Assembly: GCF_001898575.1 (NCBI RefSeq)
Contig: NZ_MKUD01000022.1
Span: 261,214-321,970, forward strand
Direction of reading: 5' to 3'
Origin: Spirosoma sp. 48-14
Lineage (GTDB): Bacteria; Bacteroidota; Bacteroidia; Cytophagales; Spirosomataceae
DNA length: 60,757 nt
Shown: positions 1 through 9,085 of the stretch, one piece after another
Position numbering within the stretch: the first letter of the stretch is position 1
How the letters are laid out: the number at the start of each line of letters is the position of its first letter
The notes under the pieces: model-generated
Databases searched by the model: none
What the model saw: the letters and a program-made list of their open reading frames with translations, nothing else
What the model was told of the DNA's origin: nothing
Program-made: the position numbers and the translations under genes

Positions 1-165
1 AAAAGCGGCTGTTTTACCGGTCCCGGTTTGCGCGCAACCCAACAAGTCGCGACGACGCAGCAAGATGGGGATGGCTTGTTCCTGAATGGGGGTGGGGGTG
101 GTATATCCTTCTTCAGCAAGCGCTTTCAGGATAGGATCTATTACTGATAAATCGGAAAATTGCAT
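1..165 (-). CDS. DEAD-box RNA helicase, N-terminal fragment (runs off the left edge)
   Basis: The complement of the first 165 bases encodes the first 55 residues of a DEAD-box ATP-dependent RNA helicase. It begins [20 protein letters not shown] and shows the Q motif ([11 protein letters not shown]) followed by motif I / Walker A ([11 protein letters not shown]). These bind the adenine and phosphates of ATP. The ATG is at 163-165. The remaining motifs (DEAD, SAT, HRIGR) lie outside the window, so RhlE-like versus other subfamilies cannot be decided. DEAD-box proteins unwind short RNA duplexes in ribosome assembly and mRNA decay. The family call is secure, the specific role is not. Confidence 0.9.
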   Translation of the reverse strand, partial: MQFSDLSVIDPILKALAEEGYTTPTPIQEQAIPILLRRRDLLGCAQTGTGKTAAF

Positions 166-299
166 GAATTGGTTGGACGTCGGCAGGCTTGGGAACTTGG
201 TTTAAGATAAGGTCAGCATCCAACGTCTTTATATAGTTATATGTCTAAAACTACAGTATGACAAATAAAGTGCCATTTATTAGCGGAACGCAAAAATGG

Positions 300-1073
300 T
301 TACTCGTAAATGCTGCCAGCGGTCTTTTCCACGAGTCCTTTAGGGAGCAGCCAGGCCATGAATTTTCCCGCCTTGTTGAGTAGACCCGTTACGACTTCGG
401 CTTGCCCGGCTAAAGTAGCTTCAACAGCCTGACGGGCTACTTCCTGGGGCGTCATATTCACTTTTTGAGCTGCTTTCCGACCTTTCTCACCAATTTGAGC
501 CCGATCAACGAAGTTTGTATCGGTGGAACCAGGACATACACAAGTGACCGATACAGGTGAGCGTTTTAACTCCTGGTGCAGGCCCCGGCTAAACTGGAGC
601 ACAAACGCTTTGGATGCAGAATATAAACTAAGACCTGGTACGGCCTGATAGGCCGCTGAACTACCGATGTTCAGAATATAGGCTTTAGGTTGTTGCCGTA
701 AGGAGGGAAGAAAGAGGTAAGTTAATTCTACTAGAACCGTCATATTTACCGCCATCATATCCGTATGCTCGGCTAACGGATGCTTTTCGAAGGGCCCGCT
801 GAGGCCATAGCCTGCATTGTTGATCAGCATCTGGACGGTATAGCCTTTCTGCTGACACCAGGTATATACCTGTTGAGCAGCGCCCGTGGCGGCTAAGTCA
901 ACGGCCAGATAATCTGTTTTGATTCCATACTCACTAGCCAGTTGACCAGCTGATTCGCGCAGCAGCGTTTCGGAACGGGCAACCAGTAGTAAGTCGATTT
1001 TTTTGCGGGCCAGTTCTGTCGCAATGGCTAAGCCAATGCCCCGGCTGGCTCCTGTAATGAGGGCGTAGGCCAT
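300..1073 (-). CDS. SDR family NAD(P)-dependent oxidoreductase
   Basis: This is a classical short-chain dehydrogenase/reductase of 257 aa, the usual length. The N-terminal cofactor motif TGASRGIG is at residues 7-14, followed by the NNAG motif, the catalytic Ser (NIGSSAAYQ) and the YxxxK pair (LYSASKAF). It would be a cytoplasmic NAD(P)(H)-dependent alcohol/ketone oxidoreductase. The PG motif after the active site (CVCPGSTDTNF) is also typical. The substrate cannot be read from sequence; relatives are annotated DltE-like or short-chain reductases. It is followed on the same strand side by a PhyH-type gene, from which a 30-bp hairpin separates it. Confidence 0.93.
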   Translation of the reverse strand: MAYALITGASRGIGLAIATELARKKIDLLLVARSETLLRESAGQLASEYGIKTDYLAVDLAATGAAQQVYTWCQQKGYTVQMLINNAGYGLSGPFEKHPLAEHTDMMAVNMTVLVELTYLFLPSLRQQPKAYILNIGSSAAYQAVPGLSLYSASKAFVLQFSRGLHQELKRSPVSVTCVCPGSTDTNFVDRAQIGEKGRKAAQKVNMTPQEVARQAVEATLAGQAEVVTGLLNKAGKFMAWLLPKGLVEKTAGSIYE

Positions 1074-1089
1074 AAGAGAGAGGAGGTAT

Positions 1090-1162
1090 GGAAAAAGGAA
1101 GAAGGGAAAAAGGAGAAAGTGACCAATGTAAGGCTTTCTCCTTTTTCCCTTCTTCCTTTTCC
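1090..1162. repeat. Intergenic inverted repeat, 29-30 bp arms, purine/pyrimidine
   Basis: Arm 1090-1119 (starts GGAAAAAGGAAGAAGG) pairs with 1134-1162 (starts CTTTCTCCTTTTTCCC), with one bulged base and a 14-base loop. One strand of each arm is all purine. It lies between two minus-strand genes, downstream of the PhyH-type gene, and could terminate or stabilise that transcript. Confidence 0.8.
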
Positions 1163-1166
1163 TTTC

Positions 1167-1982
1167 TTAAATATTGACTTTAGAGATGAAGCGGTGATAA
1201 AACGGCGTTTTGCTGTTCTCATCCTTAGGCATGTACTTACCCGTCACGACAGGCACATACATTACGCGTCGGCGGCTGGCTTCACCAAAATAAGGCGACT
1301 GCTGTGCTCGATGCCATAGTCGTCCGTCATGTACCGACAGGTCACCGGCATTGATGTCGAAGCCTACTTCGTGTTTGTCAGGCTCGTTGTCGACAAAGTA
1401 TTTTTTGCGGAACAGCATTTTAAGAATTCCCTGTTTGTGGGTACCAGGAATCACACGAAGTCCTCCGTTTTCGTAAGGCGTCGCATTGAGATGAATGCCT
1501 ACGTTAAGCATGGGCATAATGCGCTGACCGAGGAAAATGTCGCGAGGGCTATCCGTATGCCAGCCCATTTGAGAGAACTTACTGTTGGGGGTACGAACGT
1601 AATGGTTCAGAATAAGACCGTCTTTTTCAATTTCGGCAATACGACCCTCATAAGGCTGCAATAGGTCTACAACAGCCTGAAGGCGAGGGTCCTGCAAAAA
1701 TTCATGCAGGGCTGTACTGTGCTGCGACAGGAAGCACATGCGCTGAATCATAGGGTTCCCTTCTTCGTCCTTACCAAATTTTAGGGGAACGCCGTTTACC
1801 TTATCACGCCCTTCGTCGAGCCATTGTTTTTCGATCCGCTCCGTTTCACTGATAAAAAGTTTAACTGTTTCGGGCTCAATGAAGTTACGAAATACAATGA
1901 CACCATATTTGTTGAAAAACTGGCGTTGTTCTGGAGTGATAGATTCGCCTAACGTAAAGGGCGGTAAGTTTAATTTGCTCAT
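1167..1982 (-). CDS. Phytanoyl-CoA dioxygenase (PhyH) family protein
   Basis: The 271-aa protein has the Fe(II)/2-oxoglutarate facial triad of PhyH-type oxygenases. HTD is in MGWHTDSPRD near residue 147, and the distal His is in DGRLWHRAQQ, with the 2OG-binding Arg nearby (SRRRVMYVP). Members hydroxylate CoA esters, small metabolites or natural-product precursors using O2 and 2-oxoglutarate. There is no signal peptide, so it is cytoplasmic. The neighbours (an SDR reductase and a divergently transcribed barrel protein) do not define a pathway. The fold call is strong; the substrate is unknown. Confidence 0.88.
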   Translation of the reverse strand: MSKLNLPPFTLGESITPEQRQFFNKYGVIVFRNFIEPETVKLFISETERIEKQWLDEGRDKVNGVPLKFGKDEEGNPMIQRMCFLSQHSTALHEFLQDPRLQAVVDLLQPYEGRIAEIEKDGLILNHYVRTPNSKFSQMGWHTDSPRDIFLGQRIMPMLNVGIHLNATPYENGGLRVIPGTHKQGILKMLFRKKYFVDNEPDKHEVGFDINAGDLSVHDGRLWHRAQQSPYFGEASRRRVMYVPVVTGKYMPKDENSKTPFYHRFISKVNI

Positions 1983-2160
1983 ATCGGTGGTTTACAAATC
2001 GGAGGTTCCGTAGTTGATGCCAACCCGTTGGCTGCCCCCTACTGAACGGGTGCAGACTGTATCGGTTAATAAAAGCCCAAATCTACGAAATTTACAATTT
2101 TAGGATTACTTTGCCGCAATTTAATTAATGCGAGTTTAATTAACGGTTAATTCGTTGACA

Positions 2161-3300
2161 GTGTCAGTTTTACTTGATAAAAGGTTGGTTTTGCTGTTAA
2201 TCAGCCAATTAATGGGTTTGGGACAAACGCTTCGAGCCCAGCCCGATAGTCTCCGTGTTCCGCGTGAACCTATTCCCAGTCAGCTAATTCGTACCCGAAA
2301 TACGCTGATTTTGCCGCTGGTAGCCCGTTCTATCGAAACAGACTGGTCGTTTGGCCTGGCGGGGTCATTTACATTTCGGTTCAATCGGCATGATACCATC
2401 ACCCGTACGTCAAACACCCAGGCACTCGCATTATACTCCCTTCGAAAGCAATTTATTGCGGCCGTAAACGGGACAACTTATTTTCCGGGCGAACGAATTA
2501 TCCTAAATTATCAATTGTCGTACAGCTATTTTCCCGATCGATTCTGGGGGCTCGGTAAGGATGCCCCTGATGAACAGGTGGAGCCGTATATTTTTAAACA
2601 ATACTACATTTATCTGCATGCTCAACGTAAACTTAAAGAGCGCGTCTTTGCCGGTTTGGTTTACGAATACCAGCGATTACTGGATGTAGATTATCAGTCG
2701 GGAGGGCTTTTCGATCAGCAGCAGGTCGTTGGTCGTCAGCCGTACCACATTTCTGGAGCCGGGTTAAGTCTTACGTACGACTCACGGAATAATGCATTTG
2801 CACCCGATCGAGGTGGTTTTTTGCAGGTGTATTTCAATCATTTCAATCCCGCACTTGGCTCAAATTTTCGGTATACTAATTACGTGATCGATTTCCGTCG
2901 TTTTCTTCGGACGTACCGACAGCAGGTGTTGGCTATTCAGGCCTATGGCTTTTTCAATGGTGGGAATACGCCCTTGCGAAGTTTAGCCAGTTTCGGTGGG
3001 TCTAATAGTATGCGGGGCTTTTATGATGGGCGTTACCGTAGTGAAGATCAGATTGTAGCTCAGGCCGAGTACCGGGTGCCATTGTTCTGGCGATTTGGGG
3101 CCGTTGGTTTTTTTGGGGTCGGTAATGTAGGCGATAATCTGCATGAACTGAATTTTCAACAGCTCAAATACTCGATTGGGGGGGGGCTCCGACTGGCCCT
3201 GAATCAGAAAGAGCGATTAAACCTTCGTGTCGATTACGGTTGGGGTATTGGCCAGAGTGTGTCGAATGGCCTGTATTTTCAGTTAGGCGAAGCATTTTAA
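2161..3300 (+). CDS. BamA/TamA (D15)-type outer membrane barrel without POTRA domains
   Basis: This signal-peptide protein of about 379 aa consists almost entirely of a predicted beta-barrel. It has alternating aromatic strands and the surface-antigen feature GGSNSMRGFYDGRYR, which resembles the conserved lid-loop RGF/RGY motif of Omp85 barrels, and ends in QLGEAF with a terminal Phe. There is no room for POTRA repeats. The start is uncertain. The first in-frame ATG (2212) would cut off the hydrophobic signal core, so a GTG at 2161 or TTG at 2155 is more likely. It is convergent with the aminotransferase across a 28-bp hairpin. It may move or anchor surface proteins, or be an orphan porin-like barrel. 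Confidence 0.82.
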   Translation: MSVLLDKRLVLLLISQLMGLGQTLRAQPDSLRVPREPIPSQLIRTRNTLILPLVARSIETDWSFGLAGSFTFRFNRHDTITRTSNTQALALYSLRKQFIAAVNGTTYFPGERIILNYQLSYSYFPDRFWGLGKDAPDEQVEPYIFKQYYIYLHAQRKLKERVFAGLVYEYQRLLDVDYQSGGLFDQQQVVGRQPYHISGAGLSLTYDSRNNAFAPDRGGFLQVYFNHFNPALGSNFRYTNYVIDFRRFLRTYRQQVLAIQAYGFFNGGNTPLRSLASFGGSNSMRGFYDGRYRSEDQIVAQAEYRVPLFWRFGAVGFFGVGNVGDNLHELNFQQLKYSIGGGLRLALNQKERLNLRVDYGWGIGQSVSNGLYFQLGEAF

Positions 3301-3370
3301 ATTTTCTTTTGACAGGATTTACAGGATTTGACTTTTATGTACAATCCTGTAAATCCTGTCAAAAGAAAAT
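3301..3370. repeat. Perfect 28-bp inverted repeat between convergent genes
   Basis: Arms 3301-3328 and 3343-3370 are perfectly complementary with a 14-base loop. The arm contains the ten-base word ACAGGATT(T) twice. It starts directly after the TAA of the barrel gene, and its last base is the first base of the aminotransferase stop codon. It ends in runs of A/T, so it can act as a bidirectional terminator. Confidence 0.9.
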
Positions 3371-4569
3371 TAGCCTATAGCTTCCAGAATAACCCCACAA
3401 GATTCCCGAATCTGTTCTTCAGTGATGATTAATGGAGGGGCTATACGCATGGAATTATTACAAAACAGGAACCAGTCGGTTATAATACCCAGACCATTTT
3501 TGCTGCTTGCTATGGCACGATCGATAATGGGTTTCAGAACGTCGAAAGAGTCGAATTCAACGGCCAGCATCAGCCCTTTACCGCGGATTTCCCGAATGGC
3601 TGGATGCCTTAACAACTGCCTGAACAATTGCCCTTTAGCCTCAGCCTGCTCATGTAATTTTTGTTCCTGAATAACTTGTAAAGTGGCCAGTGAGGCAGCA
3701 CACGAAACCGGGTGCCCTCCGAATGTTGTGATGTGACCGAGAATCGGATTGTTTTTGAACACACTCATTAGGTCATCTGAACTGATGAAAGCTCCAATGG
3801 GCATGCCGCCACCCATACCTTTGGCACACAGAAGGATGTCGGGTATAACCGAAACCCCTTCAAAAGCCCAGAACGTACCTGTACGCCCGTACCCCGTCTG
3901 AATCTCATCAAAAATAAGTAGGGCTCCTGTATCCGAACAGCGTTGACGAAGCGCCTGAAAATAGGCTGGTTCCGGCACGCGGACTCCTGCTTCGCCAGCG
4001 ACTACTTCAATAATTACGGCTGCCGTACGATTCGTAATCTGGTCAAGGTCGGCCGGGTTGCCATGTCGAATATGACGTATATCGGGTAGGAGTGGGCGAA
4101 AATTTCGTTTGAAGTTTTCATCCCCTGATAGGGATAACGCCCCCTGGGTGGAACCATGATATGCATTGAAGCAACTGATTATTTCGGAACGCCCCGTGTA
4201 TCGCTTCGCCAGTTTCATAGCCCCTTCAACCGCTTCGGTGCCTGAGTTGGTAAAATACACATTATTTAGGCTGGGAGGTAACGTTTGGGCGAGTGCGTGG
4301 GCAAGCTGGGTTTGAGGGGTTTGAATATATTCTCCGTAAACCATCAGGTGCATGTACTTATCCAACTGATGATGTATGGCTTCCAGCACATGCGGATGCC
4401 GGTGCCCAACGTTGCTTACTCCGATGCCCGAAATAAGGTCAACGTAGCGCCTGGTATCGCTTTCGTATAAATAAATGCCTTCCGCTCGTTCGATTTCCAA
4501 CCCTAGTGGAAAATCGGAGGTCTGAGCTATATGCTGAAAAAATAATTGTCGGTGTGTAACCGTTTGCAT
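3370..4569 (-). CDS. Class III PLP-dependent aminotransferase
   Basis: The 399-aa fold-type I aminotransferase shows the features of the acetylornithine/ornithine/4-aminobutyrate group. These are the substrate-entry GIGVSNVGHRHP, the phosphate-binding NSGTEAVEGAMKLA, the HGST region, the cofactor Asp in LIFDEIQTGYGRTG, and the Schiff-base Lys in LLCAKGMGGGMPIGAF. It transfers the amino group of an omega-amine or alpha-amino acid to a keto acid in the cytoplasm. The single-gene context (no arg genes) does not fix the substrate. The start ATG at 4567-4569 lies 44 bp from the divergent outer-membrane gene. Confidence 0.92.
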   Translation of the reverse strand: MQTVTHRQLFFQHIAQTSDFPLGLEIERAEGIYLYESDTRRYVDLISGIGVSNVGHRHPHVLEAIHHQLDKYMHLMVYGEYIQTPQTQLAHALAQTLPPSLNNVYFTNSGTEAVEGAMKLAKRYTGRSEIISCFNAYHGSTQGALSLSGDENFKRNFRPLLPDIRHIRHGNPADLDQITNRTAAVIIEVVAGEAGVRVPEPAYFQALRQRCSDTGALLIFDEIQTGYGRTGTFWAFEGVSVIPDILLCAKGMGGGMPIGAFISSDDLMSVFKNNPILGHITTFGGHPVSCAASLATLQVIQEQKLHEQAEAKGQLFRQLLRHPAIREIRGKGLMLAVEFDSFDVLKPIIDRAIASSKNGLGIITDWFLFCNNSMRIAPPLIITEEQIRESCGVILEAIG

Positions 4570-4613
4570 AAGAAAATATCAACGCCAATTCTTCAACCTT
4601 AACGTCTGCTACC

Positions 4614-5768
4614 GTGAAAACAGTTCTATTACTTCTCGTCCTATGTCCATTTCTAGCCCAGGCACAGCTCATCAAGATAACGCCCGAAGATACCTATCGT
4701 AAGCACTCTTACCTGCTTATGCGGGACGGCTCGGTTGTTCGGGGGCAGATTGTTCGGCAGGATAGCTCGATTATCAGTGTTCGGGTTCGAGGTGGTGATC
4801 TGTCTTTCGTAGAGGCCGATCAGGTCGTGAAAATACTGGCCGAACGCCCGAAGGACAATCGATTGATGGTCAATCCATCTGCTTCTCAAACGGTTTTTGT
4901 CTTAAAAGATGGTACGCAGTTGCCGGGTACGTTTGTCCGTCGGAATGAGACCATGATTACGGTGCGTAAGCAGAATGGACAACTTACGTATTTTGAGCCT
5001 GAATTGCTGCTTCGGGTCGATACGTTACGGGCAGGGGGTGATGAAACGGGCCTGACTACTTTGGGTAAACCCGCCTACGCTAATCGATTTTCGCCCTTTC
5101 TTCCGATTACGACTACTGCCTTTAATCCGGAGAAAGGAAAAGGCTACTATCGAAACGCCTTGTTTCTGCTCAATGAGTTCCATTATGGAGTTACGCAAAA
5201 CTGGAGCGTGGGAGCCAGTGTGAATCCTTTTTTCAATGTATTCGAACGGGACAATATAGCAAGGGAAACGGTCTTGAATGCTACGTATCGTTTCTTTTCG
5301 AAGCTAACCTTCCCTATTGGCAATCAATTTCGATTTGGCGTAAATGTGACCTATCAACCCCGTCAAAAAGGGACGCTTTTCTCCATGCCTCAGCAAATTC
5401 TTTTGCATGGGTTGTTTTCGTTAGGGAGCACAGAGCGCCATGTAACCCTGGGCTATGGCATGCGGCTTTTGCCAGATTACACGGTGTATAGCAAGACCCC
5501 GTTTATATCGGCCGGCGTTATGCACAAAATCAGCCGTAACCTGACCGTGTTGAGCGATAATGTATTTTATTTGAATCCGTATCAAAGTAACGCTAGTGCA
5601 AACTTATCACTGGCTCTTCGCTTTGACCGACGTCGACACGCATTCGATCTCGGAGCGTTATCGGTTATACAACCTCGACTGGCATACTATGGATTATCGA
5701 CTGATCCAGGCACCTACAGCTACTTCTATCCTTACATTGCGTATAACCTGCTTATAGGGCGTAACTGA
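4614..5768 (+). CDS. Outer-membrane-type protein with duplicated N-terminal beta repeat
   Basis: The 384-aa protein starts with GTG and has a clean signal peptide (MKTVLLLLVLCPFLAQAQ). Residues of about 35-75 and 95-135 are two copies of one motif: YLLMRDGSVVRGQIVRQDSS and VFVLKDGTQLPGTFVRRNET. Each reads (V/L)-x-DG-x-x-x-x-G-x-(I/F)-V-R and could be a small SH3-like beta domain. Residues from about 150 on are aromatic-rich alternating strands that look like a 10-12 strand barrel. No family name is recognised. It lies 44 bp from the divergent aminotransferase. Confidence 0.8.
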   Translation: MKTVLLLLVLCPFLAQAQLIKITPEDTYRKHSYLLMRDGSVVRGQIVRQDSSIISVRVRGGDLSFVEADQVVKILAERPKDNRLMVNPSASQTVFVLKDGTQLPGTFVRRNETMITVRKQNGQLTYFEPELLLRVDTLRAGGDETGLTTLGKPAYANRFSPFLPITTTAFNPEKGKGYYRNALFLLNEFHYGVTQNWSVGASVNPFFNVFERDNIARETVLNATYRFFSKLTFPIGNQFRFGVNVTYQPRQKGTLFSMPQQILLHGLFSLGSTERHVTLGYGMRLLPDYTVYSKTPFISAGVMHKISRNLTVLSDNVFYLNPYQSNASANLSLALRFDRRRHAFDLGALSVIQPRLAYYGLSTDPGTYSYFYPYIAYNLLIGRN

Positions 5769-5894
5769 TCCGGATAGAATCTGGCATTTCGTTTGTACAG
5801 GTTCAGGAGAAATAAGCCATTCCTGTAGTTAATCGAAGTCGATACATCTATTTCTGCTAATTTCGCCGTTATAGATTCGACGACCCAATCATTC

Positions 5895-6020
5895 ATGACC
5901 CGTAACCCAACCGATCTACCTCCTTTCGTTCGTTCCTGGCCACAGCTTTATGCTATCGTTATCGGTAGTCTGGTTGTCGAAATGCTTCTGTTTTACGGTT
6001 TAATGCGCTGGTTATCATGA
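5895..6020 (+). CDS. Small single-span membrane protein (41 aa) coupled to the symporter
   Basis: ATG at 5895 opens a 41-codon frame: MTRNPTDLPPFVRSWPQLYA followed by a hydrophobic span (IVIGSLVVEMLLFYGLMRWL) and a Ser. Its stop TGA (6018-6020) overlaps the ATG of the symporter (6017-6019) as ATGA, the classic translational-coupling arrangement. The sequence is not random: a proline-rich polar N-terminus followed by one clean transmembrane helix. Small accessory subunits next to SSS transporters are known in principle. That this is one is inference. It is too short for most gene finders. Confidence 0.68.
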   Translation: MTRNPTDLPPFVRSWPQLYAIVIGSLVVEMLLFYGLMRWLS

Positions 6021-7699
6021 GTGTTCTTGATTGGGGCGTGTTAGTGCTCACACTGGTGGGTATCATCACCTATGGCATTGTTCGAAGCCGCGGTAGCCGG
6101 AGTATGAACGATTATCTGCTGGCAGGCCATTCGCTGCCCTGGTATCATGTTGGCTTATCAGTGATGGCTACACAGGCTAGTGCCATTACGTTTTTATCGG
6201 CGCCGGGGCAGGGCTTTACCGATGGGATGCGGTTCGTACAGTTCTATTTTGGGCTTCCGTTAGCTATGGTTGTCCTGTCGGTAACGTTCGTGCCGATCTT
6301 TCATAAATTGAAAATTTTTACCGCCTACGAATTTCTGGAATCTCGTTTCGATACGCGGGTTCGGACTCTGACGGCAGGACTGTTTTTACTCCAACGTGGT
6401 TTATCGACAGGTTTGTCGATTTATGCGCCTTCCATTATTCTATCCACTATTCTGGGCTGGAACATTTACCTGACCAACCTGATTATGGGGGGGATTGTGC
6501 TGGCCTACACCGTTACCGGGGGAACCAAAGCCATATCGTATACTCATCTTCAGCAAATGGCCATTGTAACCTTTGCGATGGCATTGGCGGGTTACCTAAC
6601 CGTGAAGCTATTACCCGATGGAATTGGCTTTGTTGATGCGCTGCACGTAGCGGGTAAGGCTGGGCGGATGAACTTGATCGACCTGAAATTTGACCCAAAC
6701 AGTCGGTACAATATCTGGTCCGGGCTGATTGGTGGTTTTTTTCTGCAACTGTCTTATTTCGGTACCGATCAGTCGCAGGTGGGGCGATACCTAACGGGCG
6801 AAACCATCGGGCAAAGTCGACTCGGCTTGCTGATGAATGGCCTGTTGAAAGTACCGATGCAGTTTTTAATTCTGCTGGTTGGTGTGCTGGTGTTTGTCTT
6901 TTATCAGTTCAACCCCTCACCGATCTTTTTTAACAAGCAGGAAACTGACCGGCTAAAACAAAGTGCCTACGCCAGTGATTATCAGCTTGCTGAAATCAAG
7001 CATCAGAACCTGACCGCCCAACGGCAACGTGCCGTGCTCGATATGCAGGCAGCGTTACAGGCTGACGATCAATCTGGTCAGGAAGCGGCTGGTACACGAA
7101 TTCGGGAAACTGATGAGGCATTGAAAGGGGTAAAGTCCGACGTGACGAAGCTCATCAAAAAGGCAAACCCTACGGCTGATACGAACGATGTGAATTACGT
7201 ATTCCTGCGATTTGTACTGGATTACCTCCCGCATGGGTTAATCGGGCTACTGATTGCCGTCATATTTGTAGCTTCGATGGGATCGATTGCGTCGGCGTAT
7301 AACTCCCTGGCATCCAGTACCGTTGTGGATGTGTATAAACGCCTGATCCGTCCCGATGGTGATGATATGTTTTACGTACGGGCATCGCGCTGGGTGACTA
7401 TTGGCTGGGGCGTTTTCTGCATAGTGGTGGCCCAGTTTGCCAATCAGTTTGGCAGTATGATCGAAGCCGTGAATATTCTGGGGTCCTTGTTTTACGGGGT
7501 TATTCTGGGGGTTTTTGTGGTTGCCTTTTATGTCAAATCCATCGACGGGAAGGCCACGTTTTGGGGCGCTATTATCGCTGAAATTCTGGTTATTCTGAGC
7601 TGGTATTTCGACCTGACTGCTTTCCTGTGGCTGAACGCCATCGGGTGTCTGCTTGTGGTAGGAATTGCGTGGATATTGCAGCGTGCATGGGGGCGGTAA
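6017..7699 (+). CDS. Sodium:solute symporter (SSS/SLC5 family)
   Basis: The 560-aa inner-membrane protein has about 13 hydrophobic spans of the LeuT-fold SSS family. The N-terminus carries the typical YLLAGHSLPWYHVGLSVMAT and ASAITFLSAPGQGF sequences, and SYFGTDQSQVGRYLTG and VASMGSIASAYNSLASSTVV follow. Sodium-driven uptake of a sugar, sugar acid or similar solute is expected. Between two membrane spans (residues about 300-392) there is a long hydrophilic helical insertion rich in K, E, Q and D. Similar inserts occur in other Bacteroidota members. It is translated from an ATGA overlap with the 41-aa membrane peptide. No catabolic gene next to it names the substrate. Confidence 0.92.
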   Translation: MSVLDWGVLVLTLVGIITYGIVRSRGSRSMNDYLLAGHSLPWYHVGLSVMATQASAITFLSAPGQGFTDGMRFVQFYFGLPLAMVVLSVTFVPIFHKLKIFTAYEFLESRFDTRVRTLTAGLFLLQRGLSTGLSIYAPSIILSTILGWNIYLTNLIMGGIVLAYTVTGGTKAISYTHLQQMAIVTFAMALAGYLTVKLLPDGIGFVDALHVAGKAGRMNLIDLKFDPNSRYNIWSGLIGGFFLQLSYFGTDQSQVGRYLTGETIGQSRLGLLMNGLLKVPMQFLILLVGVLVFVFYQFNPSPIFFNKQETDRLKQSAYASDYQLAEIKHQNLTAQRQRAVLDMQAALQADDQSGQEAAGTRIRETDEALKGVKSDVTKLIKKANPTADTNDVNYVFLRFVLDYLPHGLIGLLIAVIFVASMGSIASAYNSLASSTVVDVYKRLIRPDGDDMFYVRASRWVTIGWGVFCIVVAQFANQFGSMIEAVNILGSLFYGVILGVFVVAFYVKSIDGKATFWGAIIAEILVILSWYFDLTAFLWLNAIGCLLVVGIAWILQRAWGR

Positions 7700-7718
7700 G
7701 CCAATAAAACAGCAGCAA

Positions 7719-8915
7719 TTAGTCGCGCCAACCAACGGGCTTGTTGGGCGTACGACCATCACTCGGTACACAGGTCGCTGTTGGGTAATCCTTGGAGCCA
7801 AAACCTCCCGTATTAAAAGGTTGCGAGGGGGGCCGGTTGTTTAAAGCAATAAAAAGGCCCGGCGGACGACCCGTTGCATCCTTTCGGTCGATCCAGTCCA
7901 GTGCCACCGCCACCGATGAGGCCGTAAAGTAGCCAATTACACGTTCATGTCCATTGGCCACATTGCGAATATTTCCGACTAATCCCGTTGGCGGAGTCGT
8001 CGCCACGCCCCCATTATTTTGGGTCTGTTCTTCTACCGTCCGGTAGTATTGGTAGGCTGCCTTCGTAAGTGAGGATTGACGAAGCTGAACCAAACAACCA
8101 TTCTGCTGGTAAAACGGAATCTGGGCCACTGAACGGCCTAAAATCTGCCCACCATTACTATACACATCGTCGAACACATTCGTCGTATAATTGCGCAAAA
8201 TCTCCCAGCATTGGGTACGACACTGGTAATCTGAGACAAAGTACCCATTATCGACTTTCTGACCATAACAATCTTCGATGAGGATGGGTGGGTCTCTATC
8301 CAGCAAGGCGATCACATACTCATTATTAATACAAGTACGACACCAGTCCTGTTTCTCCCACAGCAGCCAGTCCCAGCGATAATAGTTATGAGCCTCGACG
8401 GGGTCTTGAAAATCAATGGTTACTTCATGCGCTCCCCGGTATTGATTAAGGGTGCCATCGCCAAGGATAGCGGGCAAACTGGCGGGGTTGAATTTTGTAT
8501 GGACGCGGTCAATGGCAGGGACTGGTACCATCACTTCCGTTGTTGAGCGATACTGTGTACCATCCGAGAGGGTGAAGCGTAGTTGGTAGGCGTGGCCGGG
8601 TTGTGCCCGAAAGCCTGCTGGGGAGCGATAGGCGCCCGCTGTGTCGGTCTCGGTGAAGACCAGTACCTGGGCTGAATCAACTACAACCTCGACTCGGGCT
8701 TTGGTGATGGGCAAGCTGCCAAAACGGCCAGTTAACGAGTCGGATTTGGCACGGTTAATATGAATTTTCTGATCCTCATTCAGGTTGGTCAGCGTGCCAT
8801 CGACCACGATCACATTGACCCGTTGCGTTAAGGGAGTCTCCAGCAAATCGACGCAGGCGGTTGGTAAAATCAGCGTCGTTAAGCCAACGAGTAAAACTAA
8901 ACTAGCAGCACGCAT
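7719..8915 (-). CDS. DUF4249 family lipoprotein
   Basis: The 398-aa protein matches the DUF4249 pattern of Bacteroidota. It has a lipoprotein signal ending in ILPTAC, a beta-rich first half (NVIVVDGTLTNLNEDQKIHI, FTETDTAGAYRSPAGF, YQLRFTLSDGTQYRS) and a cysteine-rich second half (WCRTC, DCYGQ, YQCRTQC, NGC) that could form disulfides. Such genes often follow a TonB-dependent receptor, but none is present here, so this copy is solitary. Start: the ATG at 8913-8915 is preferred over an in-frame TTG two codons upstream. It is convergent with the symporter. The molecular role of the family is not established. Confidence 0.85.
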   Translation of the reverse strand: MRAASLVLLVGLTTLILPTACVDLLETPLTQRVNVIVVDGTLTNLNEDQKIHINRAKSDSLTGRFGSLPITKARVEVVVDSAQVLVFTETDTAGAYRSPAGFRAQPGHAYQLRFTLSDGTQYRSTTEVMVPVPAIDRVHTKFNPASLPAILGDGTLNQYRGAHEVTIDFQDPVEAHNYYRWDWLLWEKQDWCRTCINNEYVIALLDRDPPILIEDCYGQKVDNGYFVSDYQCRTQCWEILRNYTTNVFDDVYSNGGQILGRSVAQIPFYQQNGCLVQLRQSSLTKAAYQYYRTVEEQTQNNGGVATTPPTGLVGNIRNVANGHERVIGYFTASSVAVALDWIDRKDATGRPPGLFIALNNRPPSQPFNTGGFGSKDYPTATCVPSDGRTPNKPVGWRD

Positions 8916-9085
8916 AAACAAGAAGGTGTAGAGTAAGTAAAATACGGTAAGTGGAGTGTTCTACTTATTCCAGTTGATTTCTAGTCAATTGTCAGGATTT
9001 GGCCACTAGCTAACCTATAAGTAACTAGTTATGAGTACATTCGTTTACATGAAGCTCATTGTAGCTAAGCGCTTAAAAGGGTTAT

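Noticed and set aside
1028..1222. A 64-codon frame across the hairpin at 1090
   Set aside because: It overlaps the SDR and PhyH-type genes and is mostly the purine-rich stem.
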